Below, piece by piece: positions 53,467 to 64,000 of a stretch of DNA of 64,000 bases (the stretch's first letter is position 1; each line of letters opens with the position of its first letter). A program made the position numbers and the translations under genes. The DNA comes from Zea mays (lineage: Eukaryota > Streptophyta > Magnoliopsida > Poales > Poaceae). The stretch lies in the NCBI RefSeq assembly GCF_902167145.1, contig NC_050098.1, positions 11,118,501 to 11,182,500 on the forward strand. The letters run 5' to 3'. The notes beneath the pieces are model-generated. The model searched no databases. It was given only the letters and a program-made list of their open reading frames with translations, and was not told the origin of the DNA.

Positions 53467-55877
53467 TGGGAGATGAAGGTGCCGTCCTTGAGTTGCTTCA
53501 CTTGGAACCCAAGGAAGTAGTTCAACTCGCCCATCATCGACATCTCGAATTTCTGCGTCATCACCCTGCTAAACTCTTCACAAGACTTTTGGTTAGTAGA
53601 ACCAAATATTATGTCATCGACATAAATTTGGCACACAAAAAGATCACCATCGCAAGTCTTAGTGAAAAGAGTTGGATCGGCTTTCCCAACCTTGAAAGCA
53701 TTAGCAATTAAAAAGTCTCTAAGGCATTCATACCATGCTCTTGGGGCTTGCTTAAGTCCATAGAGCGCCTTAGAGAGCTTACACACGTGGTCGGGGTACC
53801 GTTCATCCTCGAAGGCAGGGGGTTGCTCCACGTACACTTCCTCCTTGATTGGCCCGTTGAGGAAAGTGCTCTTCACATCCATTTGGTACAACCTGAAAGA
53901 ATGGTGAGCGGCATATGCTAGCAAAATACGAATTGATTCTAGCCTAGCCACAGGAGCGAATGTCTCCTCAAAGTCCAAACCTACGACTTGGGCATAACCT
54001 TTTGCCACAAATCGAGCCTTGTTCCTTGTCACCACCCCGTGCTCGTCCTGTTTGTTGCGGAACACCCACTTCGTTCCCACAACATTTTGCTTGGGATGAG
54101 GCACCAGCGTCCAAACTTCATTGCGCTTGAAGTTGTTGAGTTCCACCTGCATGGCCAACACCCAGTCCGGATCTAGCAAGGCCTCTTCTACCCTGAAAGG
54201 CTCAATAGAAGAGACAAAAGAGTAATGCTCACAAAAATTAACTAATCTCGAGCGAGTAGTTACTCCCTTGCTAATATCACCCAATATTTGGTCGACGGGA
54301 TGATCCCTTTGGATCGTCGCTCGAACTTGGGTTGGAGGTGCCTGAGGTGCTTCTTCCTCCTCAACTTGAACATCCTGTGCTCCCCCTTGATCATGCGCCT
54401 CCACTTGAGGTACTTGTTCGTCATCTTGGGTTGGGGGATGCACCATAGTTGAGGAAGACGGTTGATCTTGCTCCAATTGTTCCTGAGGCCGTATATCTCC
54501 AATCGCCATGGTGCGTATCGCGGCCGTTGGAACGTCTTCTTCATCTACATCATCAAGATCAACAACTTGCTCTCTTGGAGAGCCATTAGTCTCATCAAAT
54601 ACAACGTCGCTAGAGACTTCAACCAAACCCGATGATTTGTTGAAGACCCTATACGCCTTTGTATTTGAATCATAACCTAATAAAAACCCTTCTACAGCTT
54701 TGGGAGCAAATTTGGAATTCCTACCCTACTTCACTAGAATGTAGCATTTACTCCCAAATACACGAAAGTACGATACATTGGGTTTGTTACAAGTTAGCAG
54801 CTCGTATGAAGTCTTCTTGAGGAGGCGGTGAAGATAGACCCTGTTGATGGCGTGGCAAGCCGTGTTCACGGCTTCCGACCAAAAACGCTCGGGGGTCTTG
54901 AACTCTCCAAGCATAGTCCTCGCCATATCAATGAGCGTCCTGTTCTTCCTCTCTACCACACCATTTTGCTGAGGTGTGTAGGGAGCGGACAACTCGTGCT
55001 TGATCCCCTCCTCCTCAAGGAACTCCTCCACTTGAAGATTCTTGAATTCGGACCCGTTGTCGCTTCTTATCTTCTTCACCTTGAGCTCAAACTCATTTTG
55101 AGCTCTCCTTAGGAAGCGCTTGAGGGTCCCTTGGGTTTCAGACTTATCCTGCAAAAAGAACACCCAAGTGAAGCGGGAAAAGTCATCAACAATAACTAGA
55201 CCATACTTACTTCCTCCTATGCTCAGATAGGCGACGGGTCCGAAGAGGTCCATATGCAGCAGCTCCAGAGGTCTTGAAGTGGTCATCACATTCTTGCTGT
55301 GATGTGCTCCTCCCACTTGTTTACCTGCTTGACAAGCTACACAAGGTCTATCTTTTTCTAATTGCACGTTAGTCAAACCTATCACGTGTTCTCCCTTTAG
55401 AAGCTTGTGAAGGTTCTTCATCCCCACATGTGCTAAGCGGCGATGCCACAGCCATCCCATGCTAGTCTTAGCAATTAAGCATGCATCTAGACCGGCCTCC
55501 TCTTTTGCAAAATCAACTAAATAAAGTTTGTCGTCTAGTACACCCTTAAAAGCTAGTGAACCATCATATCTTCTAAAGACAGACACATCTACATTTGTAA
55601 ATAGACAATTATATCCCATATTACATAATTGACTGACAGATAGTAAATTATATCCAAGAGACTCAACTAAAAACACATTAGAGATAGAGTGCTCATTTGA
55701 TATTGCAATCTTGCCTAAACCTTTCACCTTGCCTTGGTTCCCATCACCGAATATGATTGAATCTTGGGAATCCTTATTCTTGATGTAGTAGGTGAACATC
55801 TTCTTCTCCCCCGTCATATGGTTTGTGCATCCGCTGTCGATAATCCAGCTTGAGCCCCCGGATGCATAAACCTGCAA
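53467..55877 (-). pseudogene. pol: Sirevirus E pol, lacking RT C-terminus and RNase H
   Basis: Minus, +1 frame relative to gag. Protease IIDSGCTNHMTG (about 55850), GAG-pre-integrase, integrase with [14 protein letters not shown] and VVERKNR (55280-54950), Asp/Glu/Gln-rich linker, and RT with intact YVDD (about 53620). A TAG at 54726-54728 interrupts the frame after KCYILVK (AAA in Sirevirus 1). RT ends at DGTFISQ and runs by deletion into antisense LTR sequence, giving a chimeric tail of about 20 residues that stops near 53403. RNase H is absent. Confidence 0.9.
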
Positions 55878-55884
55878 GGCAAAT

Positions 55885-58275
55885 TTAGGCTTGGGTCTTA
55901 GGTACCCAACTCTTGTTGGGTCCTACAAGGTTAGTCACAATTTCCTTAGGGACCCAAATGCAGGTTTTATCACCCTTACATTTTGCCCCTAATTTCCTAG
56001 CAACTATCTTCCTATCCTTTCTACAAATAGCAAAGGAAGCATTTAAAGCATGATAAATTGTAGAGGGTCCATTCATAACTTTCCTAGGAACATGAACAAT
56101 ATTCTTTCTAGGCACATGATGAATATTTTTCCTAGGCATATCTCTACTATGCATATAGGAAGAACTGGGAGCAAACATAGCATAAGAATCATAGGTATGT
56201 GAATCAAAAGCATTACAACTCCTATGAGATTGTCTTCTATCATTGTACATAAAAGCATGGTTCTTTTTAGTACTACTTGCCATAGGGGCCTTCCCTTTCT
56301 CCTTGGCGGAGATGGGAGCCTTATGGCTTGTTAAGTTCTTGGCTTCCCTCTTGAAGCCAAGCCCATCCTTAATTGAGGGGTGTCTACCAATCGTGTAGGC
56401 ATCCCTAGCAAATTTTAGTTTATCAAAATCACTTTTGCTAGCCTTAAGTTGGGCATTAAGACTAGCCATTTCATCATTTAACTTTGCAATAGAAGCTATG
56501 TGTTCACTACAAGCATCAATATCAAAATCTTTACATCTATTGCAGATAACAACATTTTCTACACAAGTTGTTGATTTACTAGCTATTTCTAACTTAGCAT
56601 TCAAATCATCATTAATGCTCCTTAAGCTAGAAATTGTCTCATGGCAAGAAGATAATTCACAAGAAAGCATTTCATTTCTTTTAACTTCTAAAGCATGAGA
56701 TTTTTGTGCTTCTACAAATTTGTCATGTTCTTCATACAACAAATCTTCTTGTTTTTCAAAAAGCCTATTCTTATCATTCAAGGCATCAATCAATTCATTA
56801 ATTTTATCTACCTTGGTTCTATCTAGGCCCTTAAATAAACATGAATAATCTATTTCATCCTCATCACTAGATTCGTCCTCACTTGAAGAAGCATAAGTAG
56901 AGTCTCGAGTACATACCTTCTTCTCCCTTGCCATAAGGCATGTGTGACGCTCGTTGGGGAAGAGGGATGACTTGTTGAAGGCGGTGGCGGCGAGTCCTTC
57001 ATTGTCGGAGTCAGAGGAGGAGCAATCCGAATCCCACTCCTTTCCTAGATGTGCCTCGCCCTTGGCCTTCTTGTAATTTTTCTTCTTTTCCCTCTTGCTC
57101 CCGTGTTCCTGGTCACTTTCATTATCGGGACAGTTAGCAATAAAATGACCAATCTTACCGCATTTGAAGCATGAGCGCTTCCCCTTGGCTTTGGTCTTGC
57201 TTGGCTGTCCCTTGCGACCCTTAAGCGCCGTCTTGAAGCGCTTGATGATGAGGGCCATTTCTTCATCGTTTAGCCCTGCTGCCTCAACTTGCGCTACCTT
57301 GCTAGGTAACGCCTCCTTGCTCCTTGTTGCCTTGAGAGCAATGGGTTGAGGCTCATGGATTGGACCGTTCAACGCGTCGTCCACGTACCTCGCCTCCTTG
57401 ATCATCATTCGCCCGCTTACGAATTTTCCAAGGACTTCTTCGGGCGACATTTTGGTGTACCTGGGATTCTCACGAATATTATTCACCAAATGAGGATCAA
57501 GAACGGTAAAGGACCTTAGCATCAGTCGGACGACGTCGTGGTCCGTCCATCGCGTGCTTCCGTAGCTCCTTATTTTGTTGATAAGGGTCTTGAGCCAGTT
57601 GTATGTTTGGGTTGGCTCCTCGCCCCTTATCATCACGAATCGTCCAAGCTCTCCCTCCACCAACTCCATCTTGGTGAGCAAGGTGACATTGTTCCCCTCA
57701 TGAGAAATCTTGAGGGTGTCCCATATTTGCTTGGCGTTATCCAAGCCGTTCACTTTGTGGTATTCATCCCTGCACAATGAAGCTAGAAGAACAGTAGTAG
57801 CTTGTGCATTCTTATGAATTTGCTCATTAATGAACATGGGACTATCCGTACTATCAAAGTGCATTCCACTCTCTACAATCTCCCATATACTAGGATGGAG
57901 AGAGAACAAGTGACTACGCATTTTGTGACTCCAAAATCCGTAGTCCTCTCCATCAAAATGAGGAGGTTTACCAAGTGGAATAGATAATAAATGAGCATTT
58001 GTACTTTGAGGAATACGAGAGTAGTCAAAAGAAAAGTTCGAATTAACCGGTTTCCTTCTCTCGTAGTCGTTGTGGTCGTCGTCCTTTTGGGGAGAAGTAG
58101 ACTCATCGCTGTCGTCGTAGTAGACAATTTCCTTGATGCGCCTTGTCTTCTTCTTCTTCCCATCTTTCCATCTATGGCCCGAGCCCGAGTCGGTAGGCTT
58201 GTCATCCTTCGGCTCGTTGACGAAAGATTCCTTCTCTTTATCGTTGATCACGATACCCTTCCCCTTAGGATCCAT
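55885..58275 (-). CDS. gag: Sirevirus E Gag, 796 codons
   Basis: Open from an ATG at 58275 (MDPKGKGIV) to TAA at 55885. It has the same length and layout as Gag of Sirevirus 1: acidic Lys/Ser-rich N-terminus, Copia gag core, zinc knuckle CFKCGKIGHFIANCP near residue 367, coiled-coil-rich C-terminus, and the PTQTYN motif. Many substitutions and compensating small indels separate the two proteins, yet both remain exactly 796 codons. Pol follows in the +1 frame. Confidence 0.92.
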   Translation of the reverse strand: MDPKGKGIVINDKEKESFVNEPKDDKPTDSGSGHRWKDGKKKKTRRIKEIVYYDDSDESTSPQKDDDHNDYERRKPVNSNFSFDYSRIPQSTNAHLLSIPLGKPPHFDGEDYGFWSHKMRSHLFSLHPSIWEIVESGMHFDSTDSPMFINEQIHKNAQATTVLLASLCRDEYHKVNGLDNAKQIWDTLKISHEGNNVTLLTKMELVEGELGRFVMIRGEEPTQTYNWLKTLINKIRSYGSTRWTDHDVVRLMLRSFTVLDPHLVNNIRENPRYTKMSPEEVLGKFVSGRMMIKEARYVDDALNGPIHEPQPIALKATRSKEALPSKVAQVEAAGLNDEEMALIIKRFKTALKGRKGQPSKTKAKGKRSCFKCGKIGHFIANCPDNESDQEHGSKREKKKNYKKAKGEAHLGKEWDSDCSSSDSDNEGLAATAFNKSSLFPNERHTCLMAREKKVCTRDSTYASSSEDESSDEDEIDYSCLFKGLDRTKVDKINELIDALNDKNRLFEKQEDLLYEEHDKFVEAQKSHALEVKRNEMLSCELSSCHETISSLRSINDDLNAKLEIASKSTTCVENVVICNRCKDFDIDACSEHIASIAKLNDEMASLNAQLKASKSDFDKLKFARDAYTIGRHPSIKDGLGFKREAKNLTSHKAPISAKEKGKAPMASSTKKNHAFMYNDRRQSHRSCNAFDSHTYDSYAMFAPSSSYMHSRDMPRKNIHHVPRKNIVHVPRKVMNGPSTIYHALNASFAICRKDRKIVARKLGAKCKGDKTCIWVPKEIVTNLVGPNKSWVPKTQA

Positions 58276-58310
58276 CTCTTCGGGCGGTTAGTCCCTTTGT
58301 GAAGAGAACG

Positions 58311-58322
58311 GCTCCGATACCA
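58311..58322 (-). other. Primer binding site of Sirevirus E
   Basis: The minus strand reads TGGTATCGGAGC two bases inside the 5' LTR, identical to Sirevirus 1. Confidence 0.9.
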
Positions 58323-58324
58323 AT

Positions 58325-59572
58325 TGAGAGCACCTAGAGGGGGGTGAATAGGTCATCCTGTAAAACTTGAAAAACTTAAGCCACAAAATTTTGGTTAATC
58401 GTTAGCAAAGTAAATGCCAAGTGGCTAGAGAGGAATCTCAACAAAACACAATAACCACAAGAAATCAATCACAGAGATGGCACGGTGGTTATCCCGTGGT
58501 TCGGCCAAGACCAACGCTTGCCTACTCCATGTTGTGGCGTCCCAACGGACGAGGGTTGCAATCAACCCCTCTCAAGCGGTCCAAAGACCCACTTGAATAC
58601 CATGGTGTTTTGCTTGCTTTACTCAATCCCGTTTGCGAGGAATCTCCACAACTTGGAGCCTCTCGCCCTTACACTTGAAATTCACAAAGAAGCACAGAGC
58701 AAGGGAGGGATTAGCAACGCACTCAAGACAAGAAATCACAGCAACACCATGCACACAAGTTGCAATGAGAGCTCACAACACAACTCAATGAGTTCACCAC
58801 TCAACTAGAGCTCTAATTGCTATCGCAAAGAATCAAAGGCGCGGAATCGATGTCTTGGTGCTTAGGAATGTTGTAGGAATGCTTGGTGTACTCCTCCATG
58901 TGCCTAGGGGTCCCTTTTATAGCCCCAAGGCAGCTAGGAGCCGTTGAGAGGATTCTAGGAAGGCTGTTCTTGCCTTCTGTCGACTGGCGCACCGGACAGT
59001 CCGGTGCACACCGGACACTGTCCGGTGCCCGATTTCCTTCCAAAGATGGCGCAGTCGACCGTTGGCAGCCTGAGAGCCGTTGGCGCACCGGACATGTCCG
59101 GTGCACACCGGACAGTCCGGTGCCTTCTTCTAGCCGTTGGCTCGGCCACGTGTCCCACGCAGATTACGCGGCTGACCGTTGGCCCGGCCGACCGTTGGTT
59201 CACCGGACAGTCCGGTGCACACCGGACAGTCCGGTGAATTATAGTCGTACGTCGCCGGTGAATTCCCAAGAGCGGCCAGTTCGCTCGAGCCAGCCTGACG
59301 CACAGGACACTGTCCGGTGAGCCACCGGACAGTCCGGTGCACCCAGACTGAGCAGAGTCTTGGCTGCTCGAGCCAAGACATTTCCTGTTGGTCTTTTCCT
59401 GTTTCCAGCACTTAGACACAATACATTAGTCACTAAAACAATGTACTAAGTCTGAGAAACATACCTTTATCCCTGATTTGTACTTTGTCCACCATTTTAC
59501 ACTTAGGCACTTGTGTTGGACACTAAATCACCAAAATACTTAGAAATGGCCCAAGGGCACATTTCCCTTTCA
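58325..59572 (-). repeat. 5' LTR of Sirevirus E
   Basis: 1,248 bp, TGAAAGGGAAATG..GGTGCTCTCA in element orientation. It is diverged from the Sirevirus 1 LTR over much of its length but shares ends, palindromes and primer site, so it is a related but distinct lineage. Confidence 0.94.
58986..59342. promoter_or_regulatory. CACCGGAC..GTCCGGTG palindromes in LTR of Sirevirus E
   Basis: At least seven copies occur, for example near 58989, 59009, 59201 and 59322. One is a shortened form, CACCGGACATGTCCGGTG, near 59086. The same class as in Sirevirus 1, with different spacing. Confidence 0.85.
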
Positions 59573-62500
59573 GTAAGGCCATGTCCCGAGACTCCTCCAG
59601 CTGGTCTAGTGAGTCTTCTCGATTAACTTGGTTGCTTTGGTCGGCGTAGGCCCTCGTCCTCGGGGAACCGTATTCTAAATCTGTGGGCAAGATGGCCTCG
59701 GCCCCATAGACTAGAAAGAACGGCGTGAAGCCCGTGGCTCGGCTCGGCGTTGTCCTCAGACTCCAGACCACCGAGGGGAGTTCCTTCATCCATCGCTTGC
59801 CGAACTTGTTGAGGTCGTTGTAGATCCGAGGCTTGAGTCCTTGTAGAATCATGTCGTTGGCACGCTCTACTTGCCCATTCGTCATGGCGTGAGCCACGGC
59901 GGCCCAGTCCACCCGGATGTGGTGATCCTCACAGAAGTCCAGGAACTTTCTGCCGATGAACTGGGTGCCGTTGTCGGTGATGATGGAGTTCGGGACCCCG
60001 AAGCGATGGATGATGTTGGTGAAGAACGCCACCGCCTGTTCGGACCTGATGTTGTTTAGGGGTCGGACCTCGATCCACTTGGAGAATTTGTCGATGGCGA
60101 CCAACAGGTGCGTATAGCCCCCGGGTGCCTTCTGCAAGGGGCCGACGAGGTCCAGACCCCACACAGCAAAAGGCCAGGTGATGGGTATCGTCTGCAGGGC
60201 CTGAGCGGGCAGGTGGGTCTGCCTTGCGTAGAACTGACACCCTTTGCAGGTGCGGACAATTCTAGTGGCGTCGGCCACCGCCGTCGGCCAGTAAAAACCT
60301 TGTCGGAAGGCGTTTCCAACAAGGGCTCGAGGTGCTGCGTGATGGCCGCAAGCCCCCGAGTGTATCTCTTGTAGGAGCTCCTGGCCTTCGGCAATGGAAA
60401 TGCATCGCTGGAGGATGCCTGAGGGGCTGCGGTGGTAGAGTTCCTTCCCGTCCCCCAGCAAGACAAACAACTTGGCGCGCCGCGCCAACCGCTGAGCTTC
60501 GGCTCGGTCGAGGGGTAGCTCTCCTCGGTGGAGATATTGCAGGTACGGGGTCTGCCAGTTTCGATTAGGCGTGACCCCGCCTCGCTCCTCCTCAATGCGC
60601 AGTGCCTCACCCTCGGGGGCCGAGGGTACCTCGGGCTGAGCTGAGGGTGCCTCGGGTTGAGCCGAGGGTGCCTCGGGCCGAGCCGAGGGTACCTCGGACT
60701 GTGCCGAGGGTACCTCGGACTGTGCCGAGGGTACCTCGGACTGAGCCGAGGGTGTCTCAGGCTGTGCCGAGGCCTTCTCGGGCTCGTGCGTGTCGTCGGT
60801 CTTGACGGAGGGTTGATGCAGGTCTCGGGAGAAGACGTCCGGGGGAACCGTTGTTCGCCCCGAGGCTATTTTAGCCAGCTCGTCCGCAGTCTCGTTGTAG
60901 CGTCGGGCGATGTGGTTGAGCTCGAGCCCGTAGAACTTGTCTTCCAAGCGCCGAACCTCATCGCAGTAGGCTTCCATCTTCGGGTCGCAGCAGTGGGAGT
61001 TCTTCATGACTTGGTCGATGACGAGCTGCGAGTCACCGCGAGCGTCGAGGCGTTGGACCCCTAGCTCGATGGCGATGCGCAAACCGTTGACTAGAGCCTC
61101 ATACTCAGCCACATTGTTGGACGCCGGGAAATGGAGGCGTAGCACGTAGCGTAGGTGCTTCCCGAGGGGCGAGATGAAGAGCAGGCCTGCGCCTGCTCCT
61201 ATCTTCATCAGCGACCCGTCGAAGAACATGGTCCAGAGTTCCGGTTGGATCGGAGCTGTTGGGAGCTAGGTGTCGACCCATTCAGCCACGAAGTCCGCCA
61301 ACACCTGGGACTTGATGGCCTTCCGAGGGGCGAACGAGATCGTTTCGCCCATGATTTCCACCGCCCACTTTGCAATTCTACCCGAGGCCTCTCGGCACTG
61401 GATGATCTCCCCCAGGGGGAAGGATGACACCGCAGTTACCGGATGAGACTCGAAGTAGTGTCGCAACTTCCGCCGCGTCAGGATCACCGCGTATAGCAGC
61501 TTCTGAATTTGGGGGTAGCGGATCTTGGTCTCGGACAGTACCTCGCTGATGAAGTAGACTGGCCTCTGGACGGGCAATGCATGCCCCTCTTCTCGTCTCT
61601 CAACCACAATCACGGCGCTAACCACCTGAGTGGTCGCGGCGACGTAGATCAAGAGGGCTTCTCTGGCAGCGGGGGGCACCAAGATGGGCGCGTTTGTAAG
61701 GAGCGCCTTCAGGTTCCCGAGGGCTTCCTCGGCCTCAGGGGTCTAAGTGAAGCACTCGGCCTTCCTTAAGAGGCGGTACAGAGGCAGGCCTCTTTCACCG
61801 AGGCGCGAGATGAAGCGGCTCAGAGCCGCAAGGCATCCCATGACTCTCTGTACGCCTTTCAAGTCCTTGATGGGCCCCATGCTGGTGATGGCTGCGATCT
61901 TCTCCGGGTTGGCCTCGATGCCCCGCTCGGAGACGATGAACCCCAAGAGCATGCCTCGGGGAACCCCGAAGACACACTTTTCAGGATTGAGCTTCACACC
62001 TTTCGCCTTGAGACATCGGAATGTCACTTCAAGGTCGGAAAGTAGGTCGGAGGCTTTCCTCGTCTTGACTACGATGTCATCGACGTAGGCCTCGACCGTC
62101 CGGCCAATGTGTTCGCCGAACACGTGGTTCATGCACCGTTGGTACGTTGCACCCGCATTCCTCAAGCCGAACGGCATGGTAACATAGCAGTACATGCCGA
62201 AGGGTGTGATGAAAGAAGTCGCGAGCTGGTCGGACTCTTTCATCCTCATTTGGTGATACCCCAAGTAGGCATCGAGGAAAGACAGGGTTTCGCACCCAGC
62301 AGTGGAATCCATGATTTGATCGATGCGAGGCAGAGGATAGGGAACTTTCGGACATACTTTGTTCAGACCAGTGTAGTCTACACACATCCGCCATTTCCCT
62401 CATTTCTTTCTCACAAGCACGGGGTTGGCAAGCCATTCGGGATGGAATACCTCTTTGATGAACCCTGCCGCCATTAGCTTGTGGATCTCCTCGCCTATGG

Positions 62501-63415
62501 CTCTGCGCTTTTCCTCGTCGAATCGGCGCAGAGGCTGCTTCACGGGTCGGGCACTAGCTTGGATATCCAGCGAGTGCTCGGCGACATCCCTCGGTATGTC
62601 GGGCATGTCCGAGGGACTCCACGCAAAAACGTAGGCGTTTGCACGGAGAAAGTCGACGAGCACTACTTCCTATTTGGGATCGAGCTCGGAGCCGATCCGG
62701 ATCTGCTTGGAGGCATCGCTGCTGCGGTCGAGGGGGACGGATTTAACCATCTTCGCTGGCTCGAAGTTGCCGACGTGGTGCTTCACGTCTAGCACCTCCT
62801 TAGAGAGGCTCTCCAGGTCGGCGATGAGGGCCTCGGATTCGGCGAGGGCCTCGGCGTACTCCACGCACTCCACGTCGCATTCGAACGCGTGTCGGTACAT
62901 AGGGCCGACGGTGATGACCCCGTTGGGGCTCGGTATCTTGAGCTTGAGGTAGGTGTAGTTGGGGACGGCCATGAACTTCGCGTAGCATGGCCTCTCCAGT
63001 ACTGCGTGGTAGGTTCCTCAGAACCGACCACCTCGAACGTGAGGGTCTCCCTTCGGAAGTTGGAGGGCGTCCCAAAGCAGATGGGAAGGTCGAGTTGCCC
63101 GAGGGGCTAGACGCGCTTCCCGGGGATGATCCCGTGGAAAGGTGCAGCACCTGCCCGGACCGAGGACAGATCAACACGCAGGAGCCCGAGGGTCTCGGCG
63201 TAGATGATGTTGAGGCTGCTGCCTCCGTCCATGAGGACCTTGGTGAGCCTGACGTCGCCGATGACGGGGTCGACAACGAGCGGGTATTTCCCCGGGCTTG
63301 GCACGTGGTCGGGGTGGTCGGCTTGGTCGAAGGTGATGGGCTTGTCGGACCAGTCTAGGTAGACTGGCGCCGCCACCTTTACCGAACAGACCTCCCGACG
63401 CTCTTGCTTGCGGTG
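59573..63415 (-). pseudogene. pol: Element B pol: protease, RT, RNase H, integrase, decayed
   Basis: Minus. Protease DGGSSLNIIYAETL (about 63220); RT with YPLPRIDQIMD (62335), MPFGLRNAGATYQRCMNHVF and active site YVDD (about 62085); RNase H FFDGSLMKIGAGAGLL (61225) and GDSQLVIDQV; a 7-copy 21-bp repeat spacer; integrase zinc region (60350-60230) and core with DLVGPLQKAPGG, IITDNGTQF (59970) and NGQVERANDMI. Lesions: stop at 63107, a frameshift near 63020, and nonsense codons at 62670, 62400, 61743 and 61266. The integrase tail is displaced to 52554-52809 by Sirevirus E. The stretch 61229-59573, from RNase H to integrase, is continuously open. Confidence 0.88.
60621..60767 (-). repeat. Seven-copy 21-bp repeat in pol of B (PSAQSEV-type heptad)
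   Basis: Units start at 60621, 60642, 60663, 60684, 60705, 60726 and 60747. On minus they encode a seven-residue Pro-Ser-Ala-Gln-Ser-Glu-Val motif with variants, between RNase H and integrase. The frame is kept by the 21-bp period, so the linker length can vary without damage. Confidence 0.92.
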
Positions 63416-64000
63416 CTAAGCCGAGGCGTTCGCCGCTTGCCCACCGTAGATCATGAAGCAGTCGCGGACCTCAGGGAACTCTCCTGCCTGGTGATCTTCC
63501 TTCTTATCATCGTCGCGAGCCCTGCCACCCTCCGCGGGTGGCCCGGCCTTGTGAAAGTGGCGCCGAAGCATGGCGCACTCCTCAAGGGTGTGCTTGACGG
63601 GCCCCTGATGATAGGGGCACGACTCCTTGAGCATCTTGTCGAAAAGGTTGGCACCTCCGAGGGGTTTCCGAGGGTTCTTGTACTCGGCGGCGGCGACAAG
63701 GTCCACGTCGGCGGCATCGCGTTTCTCTTGCGACATCTTCTTGCCTTTCTTCTTGGCGCCGCGCTGAGTTGACGCCTCGGGGGAATCTTCCGGTGGGCGG
63801 CCCTGGGGCTGCTTGTCCTTCCGGAAGATAGACTCAACTGCCTCCTGGCCAGAGGCGAACTTGGTGGCGATGTTCATCAGCTCGCTCGCCCTGGTGGGGG
63901 TCTTGCGACCCAGCTTGCTCACCAGGTCGCGGCAGGTGGTGCCGGCGAGGAACGCGCCGATGATATCTGAATCGGTGATGTTGGGCAGCTCGGTGCGATG
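63416..64000 (-). pseudogene. gag: Element B gag, 3' part, running off the window
   Basis: The frame enters at 64000 (..ITDSDIIGAFLAGTTCRDL) and is open for 194 codons to a TAG at 63416. It contains the end of the retrotransposon gag domain, a Lys/Gln/Pro-rich stretch, and an atypical zinc motif CPYHQGPVKHTLEEC followed by LRRHFHKAG. The TAG (in GCT TAG CAC) separates gag from the protease in the same frame. Relatives usually read through with a sense codon here, so this may be either a true gag stop or a mutation. The start is outside the window. Confidence 0.8.

Larger units (their letters stand above)
52810..59572 (-). mobile_element. Sirevirus E (Ty1/Copia, Ji/Opie-type) with large internal deletion
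   Basis: 6,763 bp, minus strand, with target duplication GTAAG (52805-52809, 59573-59577). The right (5') LTR is complete at 1,248 bp; the left (3') LTR is cut to 657 bp. A deletion joins LTR position 53466 directly to RT at 53467. Compared with Sirevirus 1 and its own right LTR, about 592 bp of LTR and about 1,580 bp of RT/RNase H/non-coding DNA are missing. It lies in the integrase of element B. Confidence 0.95.
16519..64000 (-). mobile_element. Element B: Huck-like Tat-lineage Ty3/Gypsy element, 5' end outside window
   Basis: Minus-strand Gypsy element. Its 3' LTR is 16519-18249; then come non-coding DNA, an antisense spliced accessory ORF (33146-52101 on plus), pol (52554-63415) and the 3' part of gag (63416-64000). 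It is interrupted by C, D and E. The LTR starts TGTCGGGGACCATAATTAGG in element orientation, which I recall as typical of maize Huck elements; this was not checked. The left target sequence is GATGT (16514-16518); its partner lies outside the window. Confidence 0.85.

Noticed and set aside
1..64000. Host protein-coding genes, tRNA or rRNA genes
   Set aside because: Every supported coding segment belongs to a retrotransposon, and no tRNA-like cloverleaf or rRNA stretch was recognised by reading. The tRNA-like words found are primer binding sites.

Overview
The window is plant nuclear DNA made entirely of nested LTR retrotransposons. I found no host gene, tRNA or rRNA. The families point to a panicoid grass, most likely maize or another Zea: Sirevirus (Ji/Opie-type) Copia elements whose LTRs carry CACCGGAC..GTCCGGTG palindromes, a Huck-like Gypsy LTR, and long-LTR Tekay/Del chromoviruses. 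The species call rests on recalled family character, not on a search.

Layout, outermost first. Element A (Tat-lineage Gypsy, pol on minus) supplies 1-2880 and 11806-16518. A Sirevirus (2881-11800, TSD GGTGT) sits in its antisense accessory ORF. Element B (Huck-like Tat-lineage Gypsy, minus) starts at 16519, inside the reverse-transcriptase active-site codon of A, and runs off the right edge. B holds three insertions: chromovirus C (18386-31850, TSD AGCCC, minus), chromovirus D (33587-49220, TSD GCCGG, plus) and a second Sirevirus E (52810-59572, TSD GTAAG, minus). D was itself hit by a 652-bp solo LTR, F (42404-43055, TSD ATGAG). The chain A>B>D>F is four levels deep, and every complete insertion has a perfect 5-bp target duplication.

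Coding state. Only C keeps an uninterrupted gag-pol (about 1525 codons with a C-terminal chromodomain). A, B, D, E and the first Sirevirus carry nonsense codons, frameshifts, nested insertions or deletions. Both Sireviruses keep an open 796-codon gag, with pol in the +1 frame.

Most interesting signals. (1) In C and D, both the extra upstream ORF (orf0) and gag begin with an ATG directly abutting a 3' splice-site-like AG. (2) The long LTRs of C and D share two exon-like blocks with matching phases (in 2, out 1), GC-AG intron borders and nearly equal intron lengths (969 and 982 bp); spliced in silico, each gives a short acidic C-terminus. (3) The two orf0 proteins share a domain whose predicted layout (helix, three strands, helix) resembles a dsRNA-binding fold. 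(4) The antisense accessory ORFs of A and B, which match the putative gypsy-type transposon domain, contain GT-AG introns that restore frame. Together these suggest that splicing is used widely by these elements, both in sense leaders and on the antisense strand.
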